A stretch of DNA of 64,000 nucleotides from Xestospongia bergquistia (Eukaryota > Porifera > Demospongiae > Haplosclerida > Petrosiidae), in NCBI GenBank assembly GCA_963965975.1, contig OZ014418.1, positions 7,481,275 through 7,545,274 on the forward strand. The letters run 5' to 3'. Both the position numbers and the translations under genes were made by a program. The notes beneath the pieces are model-generated. The model searched no databases. It was not told where the DNA came from and was given only the letters and a program-made list of their open reading frames with translations. Within the stretch, counting starts at the first letter, position 1. Each line of letters begins with the position of its first letter. This document shows, one piece after another, positions 20,831-37,400 of the stretch.

Positions 20831-23800
20831 ATGTCACTACAAGTATTAAATGATAGTGTTCGATCTCATCTTCGTTCAGGTGTGGCCATTACATCATTAG
20901 TCCAATGTGTAGAGGAACTGCTCATGAACAGCATTGATGCTAGTGGATTTTGTATTGCAGTACAAGTTGACATACCACACTTAATGATACAAGTATGGTG
21001 TTTAAAGGTTATATACCATTGACCTAACTCCCACAGGTAACTGATAATGGTGATGGTATTACATGTGAAGATTTAAAAGTTATCGGAACACGTTATGCAA
21101 CCAGTAAATGTCACACCCTCTTAGATTTAAATCATCTTAGTTGCTATGGTTACCGTGGTGAAGCACTTGCAAGTTTAATTGATATTTGTGGATTCTTGGA
21201 AATTGTCACACGACATCGTCTATCTTCTAAAACATATTACAAAGCTATTCATTATGGTAATGTTTTACCTGTGAAAGAGAATGCAGTCCATCGTTCCAGT
21301 GTTGGGACCACAATCACTTTACGTGATATATTTCACTCCCTACCAGTCAGAAGGAAAGCTGTTTGTGAATCAAGAGATATTGAAAGAGTTAAACAGGCTA
21401 TGATCGGCATAGCATTGATTCATCCTGATATTTCTCTTTCGCTTCACAACTCTCAATCAACAAAAAATTTACTGCAAATATCAAAGACTAATTCTTTAGT
21501 TAAGAGATTTGCTCAATTATTTGGTAATGAGTTGTCCCATGGATTACGAGAAGTGTCTGCATCAAACATGGGATTTTCAGTATCTGGCTATATCTCATTA
21601 CAAGGTCATCACTCTAAATCATTACAGTTCCTTTATGTGAATGGTCGTCTTGTTAAAAAAACAAAATTACATTCACAAATTAATAATATTCTCACTAATT
21701 CGCTCATTTGTCGTAAGTCTTCAGCATTCTCTAATAGACCCAGTAACTCCTTAACTAGTCCACATAATTGTTCAGAGAAAAATGGTATATATATTCTAAC
21801 TATCAAATGTTCTTACAATGAATATGATATATGTCTTGAGCCTGCTAAAACAATGGTAGAGTTTAAGAGATGGGATGACATCTGTTCTGTAGTTGAAATG
21901 ACTGTTACACAATTTCTATCTGATCATCATTTATATTTTGGTCTTTCAATCTGTTCAAATATGTCTAAGAAAAGATTGGCCAGCTCTGCTGTTGATGATA
22001 ATGACCAAACTAACTATGGTGTTTGTTCTAGACCTGCAAAACGAGTTACTCAAACCCTATCATCATTCACTGGAGATAATAGTACCTCAATAAATGTAAT
22101 GACAAACAATGTCTGTAGTCAGAATGAACCAAATACAGGTAAAATTATAATGTTATATACTAATATAATTTATGTTTTATTTTATAGGAAACTCTTTTAT
22201 TAGTCTTAATACTCCAATGAGAGCACCTCTACAATGTTTTATAAAGCAATCTGATGTTCCTGGAGCTTCTCTTTGCTCAATTTCATCAACTACTTCATCA
22301 TCTTTATATTACAGGGGATCACCCAGTACTCTACAGTCAAAAATAACTACAAGAATATTGAAACAATTCTCTTCTACTAATAAATCTACTGCCCAATGTA
22401 CTTATGATCAACCAATGATGACTAATTGTCTACCAATGACAACTGCTAGTCAACATTGTGGATTATCTCTCTCTAAACCAACAGACTCTTTTATAACTAC
22501 ATTTGCTGATAACTCTATTCCATCAAATGAAATGATGCCTTCAAAAGAAACTACTAATACTAGTAATATCTTGGTAAATCAGTCAGATATAACTAGTACA
22601 GTAGATAATAGCTTTATATCTGAGAATACTACAAGAGATATCATCACTAATGTCCCTATTTCTGATTGCTCTATGTCAGGAGATACTACTAATAATGATG
22701 ATGTCCCTGATAATTCAATGTGGCATACTTTTAAAGACACAGTAACAGGTGCTCCTATTTATGTGCACAAGGCTACTGGAAACACAAGATTTACTAAACC
22801 AATTGAGCTCAGTCAAATAAAAAATGATATTGACCATTCATATGGTCAATGTGCTCTTAAATCTGGTCCTCATTTAAGTTGTGGATATAACTCTCTCCTT
22901 CCTCGACCCAAACATATGAGAGTCCATCATGAGACAAGTAGTAGCTCTCTGACTGAAGACTCTCTAAACAATGAAGAGAGAACAGTCAAATGGAGAGAGA
23001 GTAAAGAAGTCTCATCTCTTCTCTCCCATTGGTCCAATCCTGCTTTTACAGGTGGTGACAATGTAAGTGATATACAAGTCAATGACACATACTATGATAT
23101 CATTATATTATTAGGATATACTTAATATTGGGTCATTACAAAATATACGTGTACTTAATGTACTTCATTCCTACAAGTTCACTTGTGATATGCTCACTAA
23201 TTTAAAGGTAGTTATAACAGTCTTGATTTAATTTTGATATAATGTAGATACTTGGACAAGTTGATAATAAGTTCATTGCTTGTTTGTTAAGATTTGAAAC
23301 CAACAGTAAGTATAATTAATAATTATTATTTTATTATATTTTATATACAATTATATTGTATATTGTAGGGTCTTTACTTGTATTTTTTGATCAGCATGCA
23401 GTTCATGAGCGAATTCGATTGGAGGCATTAACTGAAGGTAATACTGCATTGTAATAATTAATAAAGTAAGTTTAATTTAGGGGCATATGAGTATAATGAC
23501 AATGGTGATAAGAAAATAAAATCTGTGAGTGTGTATCCACCAATCATTTTGTCACTGAGTCCTTCTGAAAGAAAGTTAGCTCGTACCTTTTCTACTCAAC
23601 TTAAAAATATTGGTAGGCATTGAATGAGGTAACCCCTGTCATTTACAGTATTAATAGGAGTTCAATTAAAACATGAGAATGATCATGTAATAGTTACAGC
23701 TCTACCATCAGTCATTATGGAGAAAGATATATCAGGTATCAAACGAGGTCATCCTATTGTAACAACAAGCCTTATACATGAATTAATTGTGAAATATTTA

Positions 23801-24223
23801 GAGGTATAAATAATAATATTTTGTATTAAAATGATCTTGTAAGAATTACAGAGTGTTGTCCGAGGTCATTGTACAATGCCATCGACTATCCAACAAATAC
23901 TGAACTCACAAGCATGTCATGGTAATAATATATAATTTAATTTATTTATAATTTGATGATTTTATTAGGAGCTATTAAATTCGGCGACTCTCTTTGTTTG
24001 AGAGAATGTTCTGATCTCATTTTGTCACTGTCAAAATGTAAGCTGCCATTTCAATGTGCTCATGGCAGGTAAGTTAACCATGTTGTGATCTACTCTATCA
24101 TTGTATATTAGACCATCCCTTGTACCAATATTGGACTTAGAACTTCTTGAAAAGAGGTTCCCCTATCATAATATCACTAATTATGGAAGAATCAATTTTA
24201 GTAAATTAAAGCAGTCTATTTAA
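20831..24223 (+). CDS. MLH3: DNA mismatch repair protein MLH3
   Basis: MutL homologue, partner of MLH1 in meiotic crossover resolution and mismatch repair. The GHKL ATPase is complete: [11 protein letters not shown] (Glu and Asn), [34 protein letters not shown] and LPVRRKAV. A low-complexity Ser/Thr-rich linker fills about 22.0-22.7 kb. Next come the MLH3-typical block [20 protein letters not shown] and [10 protein letters not shown]. The C-terminal endonuclease motif is intact ([12 protein letters not shown], i.e. DQHA-x2-E-x4-E, near 23390), as are ACHGAIKFGD and CAHGRPSLVPI. Two large exons (to about 22139, and 22190-23063) carry most of the protein and smaller exons the C-terminus. It ends KLKQSI, shorter than vertebrate MLH3. 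Confidence 0.95.
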
Positions 24224-24317
24224 TATATTATAACAGTTAATGTAGATCTTTATTATATTATAGTCTAAAAAACAAAGCAGTTATTATTAAAGATATTTAT
24301 GTAATTAACTTACCTCA

Positions 24318-24482
24318 TTAATTGGATGTTAACTCAATACCTATATCACTAATAGCTAGTTCTGTCTTGAGCTGAGATAAATGATAGTTAACTAGCTGAT
24401 GGAGATGATATGAAGTCCTCATTTTATAGACAATACTACATGCTCCAGTACTTAATACAGCCACTAATACAACTATTCCCAT
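24318..24482 (-). CDS. Small single-pass membrane protein, unrecognised (54 aa)
   Basis: One open frame from ATG (24482) to TAA, 54 residues. It starts with a hydrophobic helix (MGIVVLVAVLSTGACSIVY), then a basic, amphipathic region (KMRTSYHLHQLVNYHLSQLK) and an acidic end. The layout resembles small mitochondrial inner-membrane or assembly-factor proteins with an N-terminal anchor, but I cannot name a family. It fills the gap between MLH3 (94 bp away) and the next minus gene. A GTAAGT donor sits just after the stop (about 24313), so an intron in its 3' UTR is possible. It could also be non-coding. Confidence 0.4.
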   Translation of the reverse strand: MGIVVLVAVLSTGACSIVYKMRTSYHLHQLVNYHLSQLKTELAISDIGIELTSN

Positions 24483-24634
24483 CTTGTGTTATTTAAAATA
24501 AAAGTGTTATATCTTAAAGCGCTTGATATATTGCTTCAAGCGATAACATGTTTATATAACAGGCATTCATAATATAACTATTAATAAATTCATTACATTA
24601 GATATTGCAGTATAAATAGCACAGTTTTAATACA

Positions 24635-24948
24635 TTATACATAGCTCGGTTTCTGGTGACATTTAGTTGGTATTAAACAGGAACAATATTCAGGTCCAAG
24701 ACATACACAACAGCAACAGATGACGGTATATATTACTATAACAAGTCCAATGACTACAACACCAATCACACCTCCAATTGTAGCAATGAATTTAGCAAAA
24801 GAGCTTGGACCTAATAAGTAATTTATATAATATTGTAATGTATAATGTCATGTTTCATAAACTTACCAGAATTGTCGTCATCTTGTGCTGTGACTGACTC
24901 TAGTATTAGTAAACAGCTGAACATACAGAGCAACACTTTATGGATCAT
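24635..24948 (-). CDS. Small Cys-rich type I membrane protein, Shisa/CYYR1-like layout (85 aa)
   Basis: Exons 24948-24867 and 24810-24635 encode a signal peptide (MIHKVLLCMFSCLLILESVT followed by AQDDD) and a very short acidic ectodomain. A membrane helix follows (IGGVIGVVVIGLVIVIYTVI), then immediately a Cys-rich cytosolic stretch CCCCVCLGPEYCSC and a short Pro/Lys tail. Order and cysteines recall the membrane segment of Shisa-like proteins; no family motif proves it. The Cys cluster next to the helix is a likely palmitoylation site (inference). It is followed, upstream of its start, by a 1-kb gene-free stretch. Confidence 0.65.
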
Positions 24949-25962
24949 CTTTTGTTATTGTTATTATGAGTGGGTAATAGTTACAGTATATTATATAGCT
25001 AGCTGACCGTACTGAATTGAGGAATGCTTTTGGTTGATATTTATAGTAATATTGTATTACACAAACAAGTAGTTGATTTACAAAGACAGTATTAATTACA
25101 TTTTTATCTTAAAATAGAATCCAAGTGTGATAAAGTGATTGCATTGTTTTAGAAGCTATTACATTGTTATGGCGATAGTTCTCAAGCTTTATTGAGTTAA
25201 GGTATACTCTTTAGTGTATATATTTGTAATATTGATAGTATAATATTTAGTGTATATATTTGTAATATTGATAGTATAATATTTAGTGTATATATTTGTA
25301 ATATTGATAGTATAATATTTAGTGTATATATTTGTAATATTGATAGTATAATATTTAGTGTATATATTTGTAATATTGATAGTATAATATTTAGTGTATA
25401 TATTTGTAATATTGATAGTATAATATTTAGTGTATATATTTGTAATATTGATAGTATAATATTTAGCGTATATATTTGTAATATTGATAGTATAATATTT
25501 AGTGTATATATTTGTAATATTGATAGTATAATATTTAGTGTATATATTTGTAATATTGATAGTATAATATTTAGTGTATATATTTGTAATATTGATAGTA
25601 TAATATTTAGCGTATATATTTGTAATATTGATAGTATAATATTTAGTGTATATATTTGTAGTAACTATTCATAGTATAATATAATTTATGTATAAATGTC
25701 ACATATAGTGTGTAACAATAAAGGTACATATTGGTATTGCAATAGTCGCATCTCTTGATTTTTTTTACATTATTGTAGAAAAATTGTTAAGTCTCTGTTT
25801 GATTGAGTGAAGGTGTGGTTGTTAGGACTGTCAGGATAGGTTTACAATATTCAATAGATCATTTCTATTAATTGCTGTGTTTTGCTTATGATATGTACAT
25901 CATATAAATGAAATGATTTGAATTAACAGTATTAAATTTATAACACGATTTATATCTAAAAA
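24949..25962. other. Gene-free spacer containing a satellite
   Basis: No coding frame is seen. The spacer holds the upstream region of the small Cys-rich gene, the 36-bp array described separately (25211-25660), and AT-rich sequence likely including the 3' UTR of the bL33m gene. Confidence 0.6.
25211..25660 (+). repeat. 36-bp tandem satellite
   Basis: About 12 head-to-tail copies of a 36-bp unit beginning TTAGTGTATATATTTGTAAT and continuing ATTGATAGTATAATAT. The array is almost perfectly homogeneous; the main variant is TAGCGTATA in two units, nine bases into the pattern of otherwise identical repeats. It ends by degenerating at TTTGTAGTAACTATTC. Confidence 0.95.
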
Positions 25963-26220
25963 TTATTTCTTCTTCTGCTCAACAAATAAAACATGTTTTC
26001 TAACTACAAAATATATTAATATTATAATTATATATTATATTATTATTACCAATAGGATCATATTTTCTTAATGTCATACGATCTTTAATTCTTGGTCGTT
26101 TTAAGGTATAATAATACCCTGTACCAGCTGCACTTAACAAACGGACTATAATTACTCTAAATAAAATTATAACATCTCATATACAATTATGTTAATGTAC
26201 CTTGCTTTGCCTCTAGCCAT
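25963..26220 (-). CDS. MRPL33: Mitochondrial ribosomal protein bL33m
   Basis: Three tiny exons (26220-26201, 26156-26050, 26003-25963) encode 55 residues, the normal size. The sequence runs MARGKARVIIVRLLSAAGTG, then YYYTLKRPRI, KDRMTLRKYDPIV and RKHVLFVEQKKK. AGTG, KR and the KYDP-RxHVLFVE end match animal bL33m. It is a structural protein of the large mitoribosomal subunit. The basic, acid-poor N-terminus could serve for import. It lacks the extra Lys-rich residues after the VEKKK end of vertebrate proteins. Head-to-head with TMED10 (97 bp). Confidence 0.92.
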
Positions 26221-26317
26221 TAATATAACACACCTTAATAAATTAATTAATGGGTGTGGTCATTAGCAGCTACTCCACCTACATCTGAATTGGACAAAGA
26301 CACATGTTGTATAGATC

Positions 26318-27137
26318 ATGAGAATGCGAGTTTTACTGATACTTTTAGTGATATGTGTGTCTATTAGACAAATATGGAGTATCTCTTTTCATTTGGAGCC
26401 TGATTCTCGTAAATGTATTCGTGAGGAGGTCCATAAAGATGTTTTAGTAGTAGGTGATTATGAAGTGGAAGAACTTCCTAGTCAGAAAACTAATATTGAG
26501 GTCAGTCACATGATATCACGTGATATACTAAGTGTTACGTTTCACAGGTTATTGATTCTAAAGGGCACACTTTATTTCGTAAGGAAGATATTTCAAAAGG
26601 AAAATTTGCGTTTACAACAGAAGATTATGAAATATTTGATGTCTGTTTTTTAACGGCAACAACAGGTATGTCACTATCATGTGATGGTCACATGATAATC
26701 ATGTGATGTACATATAGCAGCAGGAGGTAATGAAGTGACTCGTGAAGCATCACTAGTTTTAAAACATGGAGTAGAAGCCAAAAATTATGATGATGTAAGA
26801 TTATGTAATATATTAAAATATTTTAGTATTTATTTTTTAGGTAGGAAAAGCTGAAAAACTAAAGCCAATGGAAATAGAGCTTCGTCGACTTGAGGATTTA
26901 GCTGAATCTATTGTCAATGATTTTGCATATATGCGTGCTAGAGAGGAAGAGATGAGAGATACTAATGGTACATGAATGATTTAGTAGATTTAAACATGAT
27001 CTGTATAATTTACAGAGTCTACTAATACACGAGTACTATATTTCAGTATATTTTCAATGTGCTGTTTAATAGTGCTAGCTATATGGCAAATATGTTACCT
27101 ACGACGTTTCTTTCAAGCTAAAAAACTCATTGAATAA
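26318..27137 (+). CDS. TMED10: p24-family cargo receptor, TMED10-like
   Basis: Exons 26318-26500, 26548-26665, 26718-26794, 26841-26967, 27016-27137 encode 208 residues. The layout is that of p24 proteins: a signal peptide ([17 protein letters not shown]), a GOLD domain ([48 protein letters not shown] with the paired cysteines), a coiled coil ([20 protein letters not shown]) and one membrane helix ([19 protein letters not shown]). The tail [11 protein letters not shown] has the FF and KK sorting signals for COPII and COPI. It cycles between ER and Golgi in vesicle transport. Confidence 0.95.
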
Positions 27138-27235
27138 TAACTCATTTCACACTATAATAATATTATTGTTAGGTTGATATTATGGCATTTTTGATCAATG
27201 GACTTTGTTTTATAAAACAACAACAACAACGTGTA

Positions 27236-27944
27236 TTATTCTTGTGTGAGATCAACAATCTCATGATCATCTGGGTCAGATTCTTCACATATAACAATCT
27301 CTTCTAGTGGTCTCTTTCTAGACTGGTTCTCAAATGAAATGCTATCATTAGAATCACTAGAGAGCTCGTGCAATGCAATATCTTGTATTTCAGTTAATAC
27401 ATCACTATCCATTGATTCAATGTGATCTCCTGTATCAATGATGTGATCACTTGTATCAATGATATGATCTCCTGTATCAATGATGTGATCTCTTGTATCA
27501 ATGATACGATCTCTTCTATCAATGATGTGATCTCTTGTATCAATGATATGATCTGGTAAAGTATCTTGTAATTTTGAGTCATTTTCTTGTGCAGTATATT
27601 GTACTGTAGGTTGATCTAATGATGTGATGAATCTAGAGACATGATATTAATACAGTATATTAAACTATACTACTTACATTGGTTCTAAGATATTTTCTAA
27701 ATTAATGAATGGAGGTGGAGTTAAGAGATGGTCTAATGGGTTTGTTAAAGGGGAGTGGTCATGTGTCACTAAGTTGAGGAAGGATGGTGTGTTGGAAATA
27801 TCATATAATTTAAAATGCAGAGATTGTTCAGCAAAATCATTAACTGCTAACTGGTTTTGAAAACTAGTTTGACCAGTACTATTGTCCTAATATTACCAGA
27901 AAAAATAAAATAAAATATAATATCATAATTACTTGTAACTCCAT
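27236..27944 (-). CDS. Acidic protein with DHIIDTx seven-residue repeats and SIM-like motifs, unrecognised
   Basis: Exons 27944-27933, 27886-27678, 27632-27236 give 205 residues. The frame differs from the longest plain open frame in the area and is fixed by the splice junctions. The N-terminal half is Asn/Leu/Pro-rich (LLTPPPFINLENILEP). The centre holds about seven copies of a heptapeptide, consensus DHIID[T/R][R/G/S] (27.41-27.56 kb). The C-terminus is acidic with RKRPLEEIVICEESDPDD and ends HEIVDLTQE. IVIC-EES and IVDLT fit the hydrophobic-core-plus-acid pattern of SUMO-interacting motifs (SIMs), and RKRP may be a nuclear signal. No enzymatic domain. Transcriptional or SUMO-linked nuclear adaptor is an inference. 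The short first exon is the least sure part. Head-to-head with the reticulon (124 bp). Confidence 0.6.
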
Positions 27945-28068
27945 TGTAGAAGTAAAATTGAAGATTGGTATGTACTAACAATTAGAGTTAATGCGGTATC
28001 CATGCTTTGTAACCTCAAGGAAGAGGAGGAAATCTGCAGGTAACAGTCAAAGACAGTGATCTATTACG

Positions 28069-29237
28069 ATGTCTGCTGAAAATGGTACTAATGGTGTGGA
28101 CGTTGAGCCACCTTCAACAAAGGTAAAGCTTAGAATAAACTTATGCAGTCCATAAATAAATATTGGCTTTATTTAGGAACAAGGTGTTGAAGATGTTCCC
28201 TCTCAGCCATCACCTTCTAGACCTGGTAGATAAGTAAATCCCAGTTTTTATGTTTGATTAATTTTTAGGTCCTAAACCCACGGAGACAGTGCATCCTGTG
28301 GGATACTTGAAGTTTCTCAGTGTATTACATCCATTGAGTCAGTTAAATATGAGTTATTAATGGCATCTAAAATATGATTTATTTCTATCAAATTATTTAC
28401 TTTATCTGTTTATTTATCAGTTCTCAGTATTATTTACTGGAAAGATGTCAAGTTAAGTGCTTTATCATTGGCAATGAGTATGGTGGTCCTGTTAACATTA
28501 TATATTAATACATTCCTCCACTCTATTGTACTAATGTTACTTGCTGGATTGATTGTGTCTCTGGTATTCATTGTGACCAAAATGGCTGTTGACTCTTTCT
28601 ATAACAAACCAATACAAAATCCATTTCAGTAAGAATTATTTTAATATTTAATTATTTTATGTTGCCCCTATTATTAGACAGTATTTTGATGCTGATATTG
28701 TATTTATCAACAAAGATGTTGCTGTAAAAATAACAGAACAAGCTGTTGCTGAAATAAACTGTATTGGCAACATGGTCACTAAACTTTTATTTTATAAAGA
28801 TTGGCTGAGTTCACTAAAGGTATTATTATAATATATTATGTAATATATAATACTTAAATTGTCTAGTTTCTGGTGATCTTATACATATCCTCATATATCA
28901 CTAATTGTCTCAGCATTATTACCATTTTATTTTGGAGTGAGTTTGCCCCCGTTTGTTAACATTAATTATTAATTTATTATAATAGCAATTGTCTTCCTGG
29001 CTGGAGTACCCCCTATATACACTCTGTATCAGGTAAGCCACACCTCCTTTATTCTTAATAATTATACGCCCCTTAATTAGCAACAAATTGACGATTTTAT
29101 TGATAGCGTTACTAAATATATTGCTGATCTCTACAACAAGTAATATATTTAATTTGTAAACTATTTATTACTTGTCTTTATTTTTTTATAGACTTTGTTC
29201 CAAGATCCCTTACTTGCCCAAACCTAAATCAGATTAA
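28069..29237 (+). CDS. RTN: Reticulon
   Basis: ER membrane-shaping protein. A short acidic, Pro-rich N-terminus (MSAENGTNGVDVEPP) precedes the reticulon homology domain. The domain has YWKDVKLSALSLAMSMVVLL with the first long hydrophobic hairpin, NPFQQYFDADIVFINKDVAV, the loop NCIGNMVTKLLFYKDWLSSL, the second hairpin (FLVILYISSYITNCLSALLP), and PPIYTLYQQQIDDFIDSVTK. It ends IPYLPKPKSD. Spacing and the YW-x-D and PxIY-x-x-x-Q-x-x-ID motifs match animal reticulons. About seven exons. It is the compact form, without the long N-terminal extension of some vertebrate isoforms. Confidence 0.93.
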
Positions 29238-29509
29238 CCTCTATTTTAAAGGAATTATTGAAATATTTAGACCCTTAATAGATGGTGTGTGATTACCCTA
29301 TAAATTATTTACACAATATAAAGAAAACTTTATTATTATATAAAACAGTTTATGTGCATGTGTAGAAATGATTATAGAATGGTATAAGGTGACGGAGCAG
29401 GAGAAGAGTACAAAAATAATAATAAAATAATTATGCAAAATTAATTACAAGTGGAAGGAGCTAGTGCCAGATTACCTTGTATTAAATTAAGAAATAAAAA
29501 AGTATCCCA

Positions 29510-34130
<4,621 letters not shown>

Positions 34131-34458
34131 CTTAGAGAGTGATCAATGATTAAAGATATACTTCTCTTTTATTAGGCAAAACGAACAAATGGTGTTAGAC
34201 TGTGAACAGATCACACAATTGATTGCTGAGTTTTGTTGTTTCTAACACTTCACAGAGAAAGAGAGAACACATCAACACACACACTAGGCACGTCTTTGCT
34301 TTGTCAGGATTCCTTCAGGAAGTTAAAGATCCATTCTCTTTTCGGCGCATTGAGAGAATATCCCGTGCAATAATTATACTTAATTAAAATTAATTATTAA
34401 GTTTACTTTGTTATTGTTCTCCTCCTCTTTTACAGAGCAGATGTGTTAGTAGAATAGC
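34131..34458. promoter_or_regulatory. Divergent promoter region, PRKD / MAPKBP1
   Basis: 328 bp between two divergent start codons, with no coding frame. It contains GAGAGAA-rich and CACACACAC stretches, and TTTCGGCGCATTGAGAG near 34339, an E2F-like CGGCGC core. Part is likely the 5' UTR of both genes; a TTTTACAG just before 34441 may be a 5' UTR splice acceptor of the plus gene. Regulatory role is inferred from position. Confidence 0.4.
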
Positions 34459-37400
34459 ATGTCAAAGAAACCATCAGGACTAGCAAAGAAAAGGAAACAA
34501 AATCAGAAAAAAGAAGACAAGGTTTGCATTTTAACACATTTCATATCATAGTCTCCGCCCACCTCCTCTCTCCAGGTTCTACTAGATCGTGTACTAGGAC
34601 TAACCTGTATTAATGGCAATTCATTATCAGTAACATCAGAAACATGTATAGCTTATCCAGCTGGGTACATTGACTGTACAATAATAATAATATTATTATC
34701 CTATTTAATTACAGGAGTACATTAGTTCTGTATTATCCTAAGAAAAACAAGTACAGTCATATTATTAACCCTTCAAAGTATATAATGACTGTTTATATAC
34801 TAAAGATTATTATATTAATATAGGAAGCCCTTATCATGCGTGTCTTTCTCATCTGATAGCAAGTACATTGCTTATGGGGAGGTATCTCTTTAAATCATTA
34901 TAATTATTGTAATTTTTGTCTCGTTAGTATGGGCACTCCCCCTGTGTTCATGTATGGGACATCACCATGTCTCCACCCACAGAAATAACTAAGCTCCAGG
35001 GACATGCTTTTGGTATCACGTGTTTGGTAAGTGACTATCATGTGACTATCACATGACATATCTCCATTAGTGTTTTTCACCTAATCTACGTTATTTAATA
35101 TCAGTTGGATATCAACATGATCAAAATATACACATTTGGAATTGGAGAGCAGGCGTCAAGATAGCTACAAATAAAATAACTTCAAAGGTATTTGACCACA
35201 CCCTATAATCTATAAGTATACATACATCAAAGGTCTACAGTATTGCGTATGCTGAAGATGGCAGCTATTTTGTTACTGCTGGTAATAGACGTGTTCGATA
35301 CTGGTATTTTGACACATCACAAAAGAACAAGGTAAAGTACTAGATTATATTAATTGTATTAACAAGCTTTGTATTAGAGTAAGCAAACACTTCCTTTAAA
35401 TGGACGTTCAGCAATATTAGGGGAACATCAAAACAATTGTTTTGTTGCTGTTAAATGTGGGCGTGGTGATCTAGCTAGTTATACCTATGTGTTGACACAA
35501 TCTGGTTTGTTATGTCAGTTTAATGAATCTCGAGAACTTGATAAATTGACTGACGTCAAGTCTGGTAGAGGCTATTGTCTTGAGTTGAGTGAGGAGTTTG
35601 TTATGTGTGGGTGTAGTGATGGTGTTATACGTCTTTTTGACCCCACTTCCCTCGATTATATCGTCACTATCCCACGACCACACCCACTTGGAATTAACCC
35701 TTCATCAGCTCTTGATTCAAGGTAAGTCCTATATTACTCTATATTGTAAATTATTTATTGTATTATAGTCAATTTAGAAGTCAATCTGGTCAATGTGCTG
35801 ACACTGTGGGTATGGGTATTGATTATGTTAATAACAAGGTATATTACACATGTACATGTACATTAGTATTGTAGTTTTATTATAGTTGGTTGTGATTTAT
35901 AATGATCACAGTTTGTATATTTGGGATTTAAAAAATACCACACAAATTGGCAAGACACATTCATGTTTATATCACAATGCTTGTATATGGAATATTTGTG
36001 TAAGTAATTAATATTTAAATAGTTTATATAATAAATAATGGTTTATTTAATAATAGATGTATCCTTTATTGGAAAAGGATGGTCCACATCATCTTCCAAT
36101 TTTATCATACGTGAGTTGCTCCTCTGATAATACCATTCGATTTTGGAATCATACAAAAGGTAGTTTGTTTCAATTAGTAATTAATTAGTAACAAATTACT
36201 CATAATAGAATGTGGGAGTGATTTAAGAACTCGAAATATTTATTCTAAAGTAAATTGTTTTCATTATAATCATGTTCTTATAGCATCATCTGACAGGATG
36301 TCTTTAATATACTCTACACTGAATCTGACACAAGTTGTTTAAAGGATTTTAGTAAAGCACCAGGTCTGTGTCCTTTACACAAGAAGTCATCCTTCTCTTT
36401 CTCTTCCTCAGGAGATGCCAGTGCTGTTGCTGACACAAGTAGAGGAGTGCGGTGTATTCAGTTTCATCCATTGGGTCATCATTTAGCTGTCGGAGACAGG
36501 CTGGGCAATTTACGGTATAATGATATTCATTGATCTTAATTTACTAATAAATTTTAGTGTTTATGATCTTCAATTTATGGACAAGTTAGTTGAAGTAATG
36601 GCTCACGACTCTGAGATATTATCACTCCAATATTCTCCACTTAACGAGCAATGTATGTTAGCTAATGATAGGGGCTACCTCATTATAATATCTTAATAGA
36701 TCCTATGTTCCTAGCTACTGGTAGTAGAGATCGACTCATTCATATTTTTGATGTATCCTCCAATTATAATCATCTCTGTACTATTGATGATCATTCTGCT
36801 TCCATTACTGCTGTAAACTTTACTAGTATGTGTCATCTTCATTTGTTACTTAATTTGCACATTTGTAACTTTATTTATCAATTAGTTTCCAGAGATACTC
36901 TTCAGTTATTCAGTTGTGGTGCTGATAAGTCTCTCATGTTCCATTCTCTTGACAAATCAAATACTGACATCATTTTTAAGAGAACACATCACATTGCAGA
37001 GAAGGCCAGTATGTACGATATGATTGTAGATCCTACTACTAAATTTATAGCCACTGCTAGCCAAGACAAATTACTAAGGTAACTAACTATTTACTATAAT
37101 ATAGTATAGCCTTACACTTTAATTATGCTATAATTATTATTGATTATAATACAGTCCCTGTAATTATTGTTTTAATTATTATTAATTTACCATTTAGGAT
37201 ATATAGTATAGCTACTGGTAAACACAGGCTGGCATATAAAGCTTGTGATGATGAAGGCTCTACAGGATTATTAAAGGTATTATAATAACTTAATACTTAT
37301 AGTGTATTAGTATAAATAGTTAACGTTGGATCCATCTGGTATGTATATCGCTGTAAGTGGAGCTGATAAATCTGTATATTTACTGGACTTCTTCTCTGGA

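Noticed and set aside
27394-27582. ORF encoding repeated SLIQEIT text
   Set aside because: Out-of-frame reading of the 21-bp coding repeat. The spliced frame giving DHIID repeats extends through both neighbouring exons and to a proper stop.
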